A stretch of 64,000 nt of DNA from a virus. Positions 56,248 to 64,000 of the stretch are shown piece after piece; position 1 is the first letter of the stretch; the number at the start of each line of letters is the position of its first letter. The notes under the pieces were generated by a model. The model searched no databases, was not told the origin of the DNA, and saw only the letters and a program-made list of their open reading frames with translations. The stretch lies in the IMG/VR virus record IMGVR_UViG_3300046791_000298, positions 1 through 64,000 of that record; one strand, 5' to 3'. Both the position numbers and the translations under genes were made by a program.

Positions 56248-57798
56248 CTAAACTCCTACAGGCTTTCTGTCTGTATAACTCTGAATATTTGTACAATCAG
56301 TAATTGTTCCATTGAATGTATTTATTGTTCTCCCTCCACTAGCATCTATTCTTGTAAAAGAAGCTAATAAGTTACAATTATTATTGCCATTATTTGGCAT
56401 TAAAATGTTGGCTTTCGTGCTTGCATGAGAGGAGGTGAAAAGCACTATTGATCCTGTCCTTGATTTAAAGCAACTGAAAGATGCCGTAATTGTGTAGGTA
56501 ACAGATTCTTTAAAATTCACAGTTATTGCCGTTGTTACTACACAAGTAACAGTTGCGGCTGTGAACCCAGATGAACCAGCAAAAGTCGTTGTTGCTCCAT
56601 TACCAATAGTTAAAGTAGCCGAAATAGATAACAATGAATTAATTGTATATGTTTTCCCTGTCGTATTTGTCAATGTTACATTGTTCCAAGTTATACCATT
56701 GGTATTCAGAGTGCAGGTTCCTAAAAGTGAAAGTGTTGAAGATGTGGTCGTAATCGTTCCGCTGGTGTAAGTCAGTGTGCCGGTATTGTACAGAACAGTA
56801 CCGCTAATTGTAATAGCCCCCCCAACTAAAGTTAGGTTATTTGAAACGCCACCTCCTCCCCCAGTATCAGACCATGTTCCTGAATCCAGTTCAATATCCG
56901 CAGTCCCAGTCATATTGACACCACAGGTAATCCCATTGCAAAATACTTTTTCACTTGCTGTTTTGTTAATAACAAGACCAGTAGTACCAACAACGAAAGA
57001 TGACAATGTTGCACCAACATGCAAATCTTCTGTTAATGTAATGGATGCAGATAAATTTTGACCACCTTCAATATTATTAAAGGTGACAGCATTTGCTTTG
57101 ATTGTAACCGAACCATTAATTGTCATTTTTCCAGTAACCGTAACCGTCCCTGAAACGTACTCCATCAAGGCTCCTCCATACACCGTATCCCCGATAGAAC
57201 TATTACCATCAAGATATAATGTCGTAGTTAAACTTCCTGTCCATGTTCCACCCTTTAAATACACTAAAGCAGAGCCACTCAAACCTTCAATTAACGGCAA
57301 TCCACTTACATTTAATTTCTCTGCCGTTGTTTTATTTACCGCATTCGTACCCGTTCCTGCTGATGTAGAGAATGTCCCGCTAACGGTAAAATCACCGACA
57401 AGCGTAATTGTTTTATTAACATTGCCGAGTAGGTTTATATTATTCGGCCATGTTTTACCACCACTTGTAACCGTACCTGTTGCTGTAAGAACTATCCTTG
57501 AGCTTCCCGCAATAGTAAACCCAGTGTGCATCGTCCAATTACCGCCTATCCGGAGTTCAGCATTATGAGTTATGGTTTGCGTGTACCCTGCCGTAATGTT
57601 CAAAGAGAGTACATCAGATATTGCATTGACGGTAGCATTAGAATTTCCCAATACGCCACCACCATCAAATGTAACATCATCCGTAGAAACTGGTACAGAG
57701 GCATTGCCTACACCACCGGAAGTTGCAGACCAATTAGTTGGCACTGTTGCATTCCAGTTTGCTGATGACCCGCCTCCAACCCAAAATCTAGCTGCCAT
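56248..57798 (-). CDS. beta-helical tail fibre or adhesin protein (paralogue 1)
   Basis: This 516-residue protein starts MAARFWVGGGSSANWN and is made of beta-solenoid-like repeats, short Thr/Ser/Gly-rich strands such as GTLTYTSGTITTTSSTLSL and NTNGITWNNVTLTNTTG. There is no signal peptide. It is closely similar, over its first 130 residues and in repeat style, to the C-terminal part of the gene at 57980 (ASRFWVGGGSNANWN onward), so the two are paralogues. A fibre, spike or receptor-binding role is probable. Confidence 0.7.
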   Translation of the reverse strand: MAARFWVGGGSSANWNATVPTNWSATSGGVGNASVPVSTDDVTFDGGGVLGNSNATVNAISDVLSLNITAGYTQTITHNAELRIGGNWTMHTGFTIAGSSRIVLTATGTVTSGGKTWPNNINLLGNVNKTITLVGDFTVSGTFSTSAGTGTNAVNKTTAEKLNVSGLPLIEGLSGSALVYLKGGTWTGSLTTTLYLDGNSSIGDTVYGGALMEYVSGTVTVTGKMTINGSVTIKANAVTFNNIEGGQNLSASITLTEDLHVGATLSSFVVGTTGLVINKTASEKVFCNGITCGVNMTGTADIELDSGTWSDTGGGGGVSNNLTLVGGAITISGTVLYNTGTLTYTSGTITTTSSTLSLLGTCTLNTNGITWNNVTLTNTTGKTYTINSLLSISATLTIGNGATTTFAGSSGFTAATVTCVVTTAITVNFKESVTYTITASFSCFKSRTGSIVLFTSSHASTKANILMPNNGNNNCNLLASFTRIDASGGRTINTFNGTITDCTNIQSYTDRKPVGV

Positions 57799-57976
57799 TT
57801 ACTTCTTCAGTTTTAATTTCTTCCTTTTTCACTTCAGGTTTAAATCTGACTTTACCTTTACATCCACGCACTCCACAATTTATTATAATCCCTTTTTCGG
57901 TTTTGATATTCGCTTTGAATAAAAACTTTGGTGGTATAATTCTATGATGTGCCGTATCGCAAAATAAATGTTTCAT
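57788..57976 (-). CDS. small basic protein between the two fibre paralogues
   Basis: This 62-residue protein has a CGVRGCKGKVRFKP segment and is basic, ending in a charged KKEEIKTEEVNGS. It overlaps the downstream fibre start by 11 bases and lies three bases from the upstream paralogue. It could be a small adaptor for the fibre. No family. Confidence 0.45.
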   Translation of the reverse strand: MKHLFCDTAHHRIIPPKFLFKANIKTEKGIIINCGVRGCKGKVRFKPEVKKEEIKTEEVNGS

Positions 57977-57979
57977 AGT

Positions 57980-59929
57980 TTAATTCGCTACTGTTAATAA
58001 ATCATGGAATTCTTGAATATTAATACAATCCGTTATAGTTCCATTAAAAGTTCTGATAGGTCTTCCTCCACTCGCATCGATACGAGTAAAATTTGCAAGT
58101 ACATTGCACGCTGCTCCATTTTGTAAAGTTAAAATTGTTTTTGTTGTGGCATGTGCTGAAATAAAAGTTAATGAAGCCCCATTACTGGAAGTGCTGCAAT
58201 TAAAATAAGATGTTACAGTATATGTTATAGATTCTTTCAGAGTAACTGCGGCCGTAGTAACATGACTCGATACTAATGTCCCAACCGTCCAACCCGCACT
58301 TCCTGTAAAGGTTGTTGGATTTATTTGCAAATTTAAAGTTGTAGAACTCAATAAAGAATTAATAGTTATCGTTAAGACAGAAGATGAATTAGCCATGTTC
58401 ACAGTCTCCCAACTCATCCCATTTGTACTAAGTGTACAATCGGATGTTAATAATAAAATTGATGAGGTAACTGTGATGGTGCCTGAATTATAAGTAAGCG
58501 TACCAGTTTTATATTGAACAGTCCCACTTATGGTTACATTGCCTTGTAGAAATGTATTATTACTTAACCCAGTAACACTCCCACCTGTCCATGTTCCACC
58601 AGTTAAATAAAAATCAGCAGTTCCTTGGGTTGCTGATGTCACGGTGATCCCTCCACTTATTGTAACAGTTTCGGCTGTTGTCTTATTAATAGTAACACCA
58701 GCTCCAGCATTTAATAATAATAATCCAGAAATTGTCAAATTAGATGTTAAGGTCATATTAACCTGTCCACCAGAAGTCGAACAACTAAAATTGTTCCAGG
58801 TTATTCCATTAGTATTAAATACTGTTGATGCGGCAGAAATGACCCTTATAGTTGAGCCAGTTGTAGTGATTGTGCCACTAATATATGTTATGGTTTTTTC
58901 TCCAAAATTTACTGTTCCCGAAATAGTAACGTTTCCCTGTAAATCTAAATCGGTTTGAATTTGACTTGGAGAACCTCCAGACCATGTTCCACCAGTTAAA
59001 ATTATCTTAACTGTGCCTGATATATTAGCACTTACAGTAATCCCGCCAGATAAAGTTAATGTCTCTGCTGCAGTAGGGGTTAAGGTTGTTGTAGAGGAAA
59101 TGGTAAGAAGACCGGAAATCGTAAAATTACCACTTAGCGTCTTGGTGCTGGATAGCGACCAAGTCATTGCATTAGGCCAAGTCTTCCCTCCACTCGTTAT
59201 CGTTGAAGTAGCATTAATAGTAATAGAACTCGATCCTGCTATTGTATAAGAGGTATTTAAAGTAAGATTACCAGAAATAGTAAGCGCCGCATTGTGAGTC
59301 ATAGTCTGTGTATATCCGGACGTAATGGTTAAGGAAAGTACATTAATGGTAGCTGATATTGTGCTATTACTATTTCCACTAGCACCTGCACCATCGAATG
59401 TTACATCATCAGTTGAAGTTGGTACAGAGGCATTGCCAGCCCCTCCAGAAGTACCAGACCAATTAGTATTTGATGTTGCATTCCAGTTAGCATTACTTCC
59501 ACCACCTACCCAAAATCTCGAAGCATTATGAACAATTAATCCATCAGCAATGTAAACATGATCACCATCAACCCTTATCAACCACCAAGTTTCATCAGGT
59601 GAAGTTTCTTCTATAGAAGTTATAACTACTTCCTGCCTATCTTCATCATAGATAATATCTCCAATCTGTAATAATTTGGCATGAGTAATCCCACTTTGCT
59701 TGGTAGGTATTGATTGGTTTTTAAATAATTTGTATGTACCGTTAATTAAATAAAAAATGAACTCACCATGATGCTCCTTAAAATCGGGATCTGTTTTGGG
59801 TGAGAGTCTCTCCTTACTGATTAAAAAGTTTGAAATAGTAATCCCTGTATCTTCATCGTAGGCAAGAAGTTCATCACCAACAAAGATATCTTCAATATTT
59901 TTATAGCCGTAAGGAGTACGTAGACGCAT
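57980..59929 (-). CDS. beta-helical fibre paralogue 2 with N-terminal Hint domain
   Basis: This 649-residue protein has a Hint (intein-like) domain at residues 1-135, then ASRFWVGGGSNANWN starts a beta-solenoid fibre matching paralogue 1 from its second residue. The Hint part shows TPYGYKNIEDIFVGDELLAY (5-24), LLQIGDIIYDEDRQEVVITS (86-105) and ends DHVYIADGLIVHN (123-135), giving the C-terminal His-Asn. The N-terminal Cys/Ser is absent and the block-B His position reads Gln. Asn cyclisation could release the fibre with an A-S-R-F-W N-terminus, as in paralogue 1. The fold call is by motif. Confidence 0.8.
   Translation of the reverse strand: MRLRTPYGYKNIEDIFVGDELLAYDEDTGITISNFLISKERLSPKTDPDFKEHHGEFIFYLINGTYKLFKNQSIPTKQSGITHAKLLQIGDIIYDEDRQEVVITSIEETSPDETWWLIRVDGDHVYIADGLIVHNASRFWVGGGSNANWNATSNTNWSGTSGGAGNASVPTSTDDVTFDGAGASGNSNSTISATINVLSLTITSGYTQTMTHNAALTISGNLTLNTSYTIAGSSSITINATSTITSGGKTWPNAMTWSLSSTKTLSGNFTISGLLTISSTTTLTPTAAETLTLSGGITVSANISGTVKIILTGGTWSGGSPSQIQTDLDLQGNVTISGTVNFGEKTITYISGTITTTGSTIRVISAASTVFNTNGITWNNFSCSTSGGQVNMTLTSNLTISGLLLLNAGAGVTINKTTAETVTISGGITVTSATQGTADFYLTGGTWTGGSVTGLSNNTFLQGNVTISGTVQYKTGTLTYNSGTITVTSSILLLTSDCTLSTNGMSWETVNMANSSSVLTITINSLLSSTTLNLQINPTTFTGSAGWTVGTLVSSHVTTAAVTLKESITYTVTSYFNCSTSSNGASLTFISAHATTKTILTLQNGAACNVLANFTRIDASGGRPIRTFNGTITDCINIQEFHDLLTVAN
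59525..59929 (-). other. Hint (intein-like) domain region at the N-terminus of the fibre gene
   Basis: It covers residues 1-135 of the fibre gene. Just before the ATG, the same frame reads S-G-K after a TAG stop at 59939-59941, so a former longer N-terminus (in many Hint domains C-x-x-x-G-T-K-V-R-T-P) may have been cut off. The following gene junction and the exact match of the residues after His-Asn with paralogue 1 mark the domain border. Confidence 0.7.
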
Positions 59930-59930
59930 T

Positions 59931-60308
59931 TTACCACTCTATCGCTTTTGTATCATCCCCTGGCAAAACACCAGCAAAATTATCAAAAGTAATTCCTGAC
60001 GTTGGTCCCGATGTTCCCAATTCACTATCAGCTAGTTCATTATTCACATCAAGAACAGGAGTTGCGGTAGTATATTCATTCAACAGAAATTCACAAATAG
60101 CTTTCTGTGAACCAAAATTACTACCCTGGGAAAGTATCTGCTTCGCATAACGCTTTCTCTTTTGAAGTCTGGCGTTATAATCTACTAGTGCCGCTGGGGT
60201 AGTATTAGTATGGTATGTTGCAAGAGATTTAAAACCCATCCACACTCTTTGTTGGAAGGTTTCCTTTGCGGCCATGACCGCTTTTTCAGAATATGTTAGT
60301 GCTGCCAT
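59931..60308 (-). CDS. small structural-like protein before the fibre gene
   Basis: This 125-residue protein is helical (YSEKAVMAAKETFQQRVWMG, then NARLQKRKRYAKQILSQ) and ends with GDDTKAIEW. Its stop lies one base before the Hint-fibre ATG, so the two are co-translated. Role unknown; possibly a fibre-anchor or small tail protein. Confidence 0.5.
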   Translation of the reverse strand: MAALTYSEKAVMAAKETFQQRVWMGFKSLATYHTNTTPAALVDYNARLQKRKRYAKQILSQGSNFGSQKAICEFLLNEYTTATPVLDVNNELADSELGTSGPTSGITFDNFAGVLPGDDTKAIEW

Positions 60309-60328
60309 TGTATTTTTATTTTAAGGTT

Positions 60329-62818
60329 TTATGAGTACAAGTCAAATGTTATGTAGGTAGCTCCAGTATTAGTCAAAACGCTGATCTCAAAAATATCATC
60401 AGCAGCAAATGAAGTTGTCCAGCCTGACAATGAAGTAGACTTCACCGCATTACCAGTTGTTAAATCTGGAGGATCGGATGCTACTATCGATGAAGAAGGG
60501 AGGGCTGTACCTGTGGCAATTTTTTTAATTTCCAATGTCAGATTAGGGCTTGTTCCTGCCGCAATAATCGACCATGCTGATATTGTTCCTCCTGATTTGG
60601 CACGTATATATGTTTTAGTGCCTACTAATACAATTCCGCCCTGACCATCAAATTTTGCTGGGCCCGTTCCAACAGAACTAATTACACTCTCAATTTTATC
60701 GTATACTGCATTCTTTGAAGGTGCAATTGTTGTGACTCCATCCCATGATGAACCATAAGCTGTATTGTCTGCTGATTCAACAATCTTCCATGTGCCATCT
60801 CCGCACCAAAATGTCGTTGCTGATGCTAACGTACCGGAATTTAAATGTGAGACATCAAGGTTACCGGTAACCCCATTACTTAAATCAACTTGTGACCATT
60901 CTGGATTATTAGAAGATCCACTATTGCTTAAATATCGCGTAGCACTTGTATTTTTAGGAAGTGCCACAATATTATCTGTAGCATCTGAATATAAAATATC
61001 TCCCTGGGTTACGGTCGATAACCCTATTCCTCCTCTAACAACTGATAATGTTCCACTCCATCCAACCGCAATTGAGGCGGCAGTTAATAAAGCTGTAGTG
61101 GGGCCTCCTCCTAAAGTGAGGGTTACATTCGTATCATCAGATTTAGTGAGTGCAGCACCATTCCCAGATCCTCCCAACAATGCAATTGTTCCTGATACAT
61201 CTGGGGCTGTTAATGTGCGGGTAGTGCCTCCAGCTATTGCAGATGCCTGGAATTTTAAAATTTTTGTAGGGTCAACATTATCAAGAATAGAAAGATTATT
61301 ATCTAAGAATGAATGTGTCCCTGTCCATGCTTTATTAAGAGATGCACTGACTGTAAAGACGGTGCCTGTTCCAGAGACAACAATGTCTCCATAGTTACCA
61401 TCCGAAACACCTGCCGAAGAGACTGCCCATGTAGGAACACCGGCGGCAAGAGTTAGTACATATCCATTAGTTGTCGCAACTAATTTTGTTAATGTTGTAG
61501 TTGTATTGGCATACAACATATCTCCAACGGAAAATACACTGAACCCAGTTCCTCCATTATCAGCATCCAAAGTACCGGCCATGGTAATGGTACCGGTTGT
61601 TGTAATTGGCCCTCCTGAAAAAGTTAATCCGGTGGATCCTCCAGCAACTTGAACTGATGTAACTGTTCCTCCACTGCCTGGTGTTTGCCATAATGGAAAT
61701 CCTCCTATCATTGTAAGGACCTGTCCAGGTGTACCCGCACTTAAAGAAATTGCTGTTCCGGAACCATTCCCATAAATAAGAGAGCCAGCACCAATAGCGG
61801 TCGATATTTTATTATTAAGTTGAGTCTGCGCATTAGACAAAAGTCCGATTGTATATTCAAGATGAGTGGTTGTTAAACCCAACCCATTTGTTCCTAGTAA
61901 AACATTTATATCGGCAGCGCTGGGAGTAATATCCGAGACATCAGCGATAGTTAAAGTTTTCCAATCTGAATCGTATGGCGACCCAGATACTTTATATAAG
62001 AATTGATTCGTCGTACCTCCAGCGGGTAGACCGGTTATAATCGGATCAGTTAAATTCCATTCTCCATTAGCAAAATCCCATGTTAAAGCGAATCCATCTT
62101 CTGTTATAGTTGGATTTTTTGCTAGTGCACTTGCTGGGATGCCAAGGATATTATTATTCAATTGTGATTGAACGTTGCTTGTTAAGGTTGATAAGAAATT
62201 TCCTTGAGTCATGGTGGTGGTGAGCGAAACTAACTGCCCATTACCATCTGATCCAATTAATCTTGAGGCCGTCAACCCTGCGTTCTCTCCCATAACGCCT
62301 AATGAATTATTTGCTAAAATTCGGTAAGCTGTACCGCTTGCAAGTTTTGATCTTGCTATTGCGGCATTGCTCAGGATATGAGTATTAGAAATTACAGAAC
62401 TCTTAATAGCAAGTCCTCCGCCAACGGTTCCAGCTATATCTCCAAGCGTAGAGGTATTAACTGCCTGTGCGGTACCATTTCCAATGAATATAAACCCAGC
62501 AGCAAGAGAACTTGAGAGTTTATTATTGAATGTATTCCAATCCGTTGAACTTAAATATCCAGATTGAGATGTGGTTGCTTGTTTAACCTGGATGGAGGCA
62601 TTACTTAATAATGATGCTGATCCTCCTGTAATTGTAAGGACTGAGGATGTCGCCTCGGTAAGATTACCTCCAGCGGAAACGCGGCTTGCTGGCACAGACG
62701 AAGTTTGAGTAACAAGTCCTGTTGTCGAATTACGCATCAGGAATGCGTCAGTACCTCCTCCGGTTGCCGGGAGAAAATCAAGCGCTAATCCATTTACTAC
62801 TCTAAATTCGTTTGCCAT
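60329..62818 (-). CDS. long tail fibre protein
   Basis: This 829-residue protein starts MANEFRVVNGLALDFLPATG and continues with many Gly/Ser/Thr-rich beta repeats (for example LSSSLAAGFIFIGNGTAQAV, GAGSLIYGNGSGTAISLSAG, VTQGDILYSDATDNIVALPK). The regular repeats recall the shaft of tail fibres with triple-beta-helix or beta-spiral folds. It ends with a more compact C-terminal part (LSGWTTSFAADDIFEISVLT) that may be the receptor-binding tip. Confidence 0.75.
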   Translation of the reverse strand: MANEFRVVNGLALDFLPATGGGTDAFLMRNSTTGLVTQTSSVPASRVSAGGNLTEATSSVLTITGGSASLLSNASIQVKQATTSQSGYLSSTDWNTFNNKLSSSLAAGFIFIGNGTAQAVNTSTLGDIAGTVGGGLAIKSSVISNTHILSNAAIARSKLASGTAYRILANNSLGVMGENAGLTASRLIGSDGNGQLVSLTTTMTQGNFLSTLTSNVQSQLNNNILGIPASALAKNPTITEDGFALTWDFANGEWNLTDPIITGLPAGGTTNQFLYKVSGSPYDSDWKTLTIADVSDITPSAADINVLLGTNGLGLTTTHLEYTIGLLSNAQTQLNNKISTAIGAGSLIYGNGSGTAISLSAGTPGQVLTMIGGFPLWQTPGSGGTVTSVQVAGGSTGLTFSGGPITTTGTITMAGTLDADNGGTGFSVFSVGDMLYANTTTTLTKLVATTNGYVLTLAAGVPTWAVSSAGVSDGNYGDIVVSGTGTVFTVSASLNKAWTGTHSFLDNNLSILDNVDPTKILKFQASAIAGGTTRTLTAPDVSGTIALLGGSGNGAALTKSDDTNVTLTLGGGPTTALLTAASIAVGWSGTLSVVRGGIGLSTVTQGDILYSDATDNIVALPKNTSATRYLSNSGSSNNPEWSQVDLSNGVTGNLDVSHLNSGTLASATTFWCGDGTWKIVESADNTAYGSSWDGVTTIAPSKNAVYDKIESVISSVGTGPAKFDGQGGIVLVGTKTYIRAKSGGTISAWSIIAAGTSPNLTLEIKKIATGTALPSSSIVASDPPDLTTGNAVKSTSLSGWTTSFAADDIFEISVLTNTGATYITFDLYS

Positions 62819-62819
62819 A

Positions 62820-64000
62820 TTAATGAGTCCAGAATTCTACATCACTTATAACATACGTTGCTGCAGTAAACCCAAACAATTTTATATCTCCATTTGTTTC
62901 AGCAAAGAAAGCAATAGAGGCATCAACTACATTAGATTGAGTTTGTTGTGTTGGTCTATAACCAGCAGGCAAATTAGCGAAGATAGCGTTAGTAGCATCG
63001 GTGCCATCAACATCCCCACGGAAATGAACCGCTCCCAATGAATCTTTAAAGTATTGAGGTGTTACCGACCCAGAAACCCACCCATTGATTAATGTAATAT
63101 CTATCCATGCTTCTTGTGGAATTGCTATTAATTGTTCGTATCTCACAGCATCCCCGTTATTGGTTGCAGCGGCAAGACCCGTAACTTTATTTCCCCCCAT
63201 GGCGATACTACCGGACATTGTCCCGCCAATGAGTTGGAGGAAAACACCAATGACTTGTTCATAACGAAGCGAATCTCCGTTGCCAGTGCCCACTCCTAAT
63301 CCTGTTATTTTATTCCCACCAGCTGGAAGATTACCATTCATAGGGATTGACCCATCACGAGAAAGTTTTTCACCAAGTGCGGCAACCAGACCAATTACTT
63401 CTGCCATAAGAACATCAGCAAATTGGGCATCGAAATCATTAGACGATGATTTCCTTAAATATTGCCCTACAGTCCCGCCTGCTGGAAGAGGTCCCTGTGC
63501 ATTCTGAAAAGATACATTCTCAAATGAAATCCTCGATCCCCTTACTACCCATCCATTTGTGGGTACGTTACAGGTTAATTCTAAATTTCCACCAACGATT
63601 GCGGCAGAAAAATTAACTGCATCACCAACGGTTCCTCCAACATCATTCCCTCTATAGTTTGTTATCACTGGGTCTGACGAGCCCCTCCAGTTTATCCCAA
63701 GGATATCCAGGCGTGAACCTTCACCAGTACCAGTACCTCGAATATTGATTATGTAAAAAGCGTATTCGCTTGATGAGGCATCGAGTGAATCAACAACCTC
63801 TCCTGGAGACTGTACATTTATATTTTGAAATGTTACTCCGCCAGGGACCGCAGGACCACCAGTTACAGGGGCTCCAGTACTGCCAGCTGTCGAAGGGAAG
63901 AATGCTAATGGTATCCGCTTACCGGTGAGTAAAGGGATTGCGGCTCCTCCGTAGAATTGACTGAGCCGAGCAATAGCATCGAGTAATTTATTAAACTTCT
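62820..64000 (-). CDS. tail fibre protein, N-terminus cut by window edge
   Basis: The frame is open to the right edge, so the true start lies outside; an internal GTG at 63668 should not be taken as the start. At least 393 codons are visible. The visible start (KFNKLLDAIARLSQFYGG) leads to a Gly/Val/Thr-rich beta region. A later part holds a duplicated MNGNLPAGGNKITGLGVGTG and IAMGGNKVTGLAAATNNG, then a C-terminal tip (INGWVSGSVTPQYFKDSLGA). Such N-K-I/V-T-G-L repeats are typical of tail-fibre shafts. Confidence 0.75.
   Translation of the reverse strand, partial: KFNKLLDAIARLSQFYGGAAIPLLTGKRIPLAFFPSTAGSTGAPVTGGPAVPGGVTFQNINVQSPGEVVDSLDASSSEYAFYIINIRGTGTGEGSRLDILGINWRGSSDPVITNYRGNDVGGTVGDAVNFSAAIVGGNLELTCNVPTNGWVVRGSRISFENVSFQNAQGPLPAGGTVGQYLRKSSSNDFDAQFADVLMAEVIGLVAALGEKLSRDGSIPMNGNLPAGGNKITGLGVGTGNGDSLRYEQVIGVFLQLIGGTMSGSIAMGGNKVTGLAAATNNGDAVRYEQLIAIPQEAWIDITLINGWVSGSVTPQYFKDSLGAVHFRGDVDGTDATNAIFANLPAGYRPTQQTQSNVVDASIAFFAETNGDIKLFGFTAATYVISDVEFWTH

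Noticed and set aside
57572-57922. Long plus-strand frames over the beta-solenoid genes (also at 56777, 57083, 58644 and 60765)
   Set aside because: They are mirror frames of Gly/Ser/Thr-rich minus-strand repeats, rich in Pro and Val, and have no start context or motif.
63668-63668. GTG at 63668 as the start of the last fibre gene
   Set aside because: The frame is open past it to the window edge with fitting fibre sequence, so the gene is partial and starts outside.

Overview
The window looks like 64 kb of a tailed double-stranded DNA phage (or prophage) genome whose host is most likely a Bacteroidota bacterium. The host call rests on promoters of the Bacteroidetes type (a -33 TTTG, a spacer of about 20 bases, then a -7 TAnnTTTG), on weak or absent Shine-Dalgarno sequences, and on a tail protein whose N-terminus recalls the crAss-like 'stabilization protein'. 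No terminase, portal or major capsid gene is visible, so the head genes must lie outside. Genes at both window edges are cut.

Layout. (1) 1-1000, minus strand: the end of a GroES-like gene, a small membrane protein, and a singly transcribed 91-residue protein with its own promoter and terminator. (2) 1059-5739, plus: a first glycan-modification operon (two sugar O-methyltransferase-like proteins, a three-domain fusion of fucosyltransferase, galactosyltransferase-like and methyltransferase parts, and a Stealth-like transferase) ending in a GroES co-chaperonin and a strong terminator. (3) 5878-10895, minus: a recombination and repair module (VRR-NUC nuclease, SNF2-type helicase, RRM protein, RecE-like nuclease, coiled-coil protein, RecT annealase). 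(4) 10976-17897, mainly plus: a divergently placed small regulator candidate, a Pol X-like nucleotidyltransferase, tiny membrane proteins, a C5-cytosine methyltransferase, a primase-helicase and a second DNA methyltransferase, followed by a parS-like palindrome. (5) 17929-19487, minus: small Cys-rich proteins and a LAGLIDADG-like protein, then a repeat-rich non-coding stretch at 19488-19758 that may be an origin or control region. (6) About 20100-31246, plus: a long run of tightly packed small accessory genes, ending in a spanin-like pair and GroEL. (7) 31248-37056, minus: lysis genes (endolysin and two membrane proteins) and a large internal virion protein. (8) 37123-42118, plus: a second glycan cassette with its own promoter, inserted between two blocks of structural genes and carrying an HNH-AP2 homing endonuclease. 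(9) 42121-64000, minus: structural genes (a collagen-like fibre, a 1040-residue polyvalent protein with AIG2-like and zeta-toxin-like domains, internal proteins, the stabilization-like protein, and several tail fibre proteins including two beta-helical paralogues).

How the parts may work together: the phage has its own GroEL and GroES, a recombination module that would suit recombination-dependent replication, two DNA methyltransferases, and two sets of sugar-modifying enzymes. One of those sets abuts a Gly-Pro-Thr-rich collagen-like fibre, which suggests virion glycosylation.

The observations most worth following are: an N-terminal Hint (intein-like) domain on one of the two paralogous fibre proteins that has lost its N-terminal cleavage residues but kept its C-terminal His-Asn; promoters placed four bases before the start codon, implying leaderless mRNAs; the polyvalent virion protein; and a second, apparently meaningful reading frame inside the cytosine methyltransferase gene. 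All family assignments come from reading motifs by eye. No database search was run.
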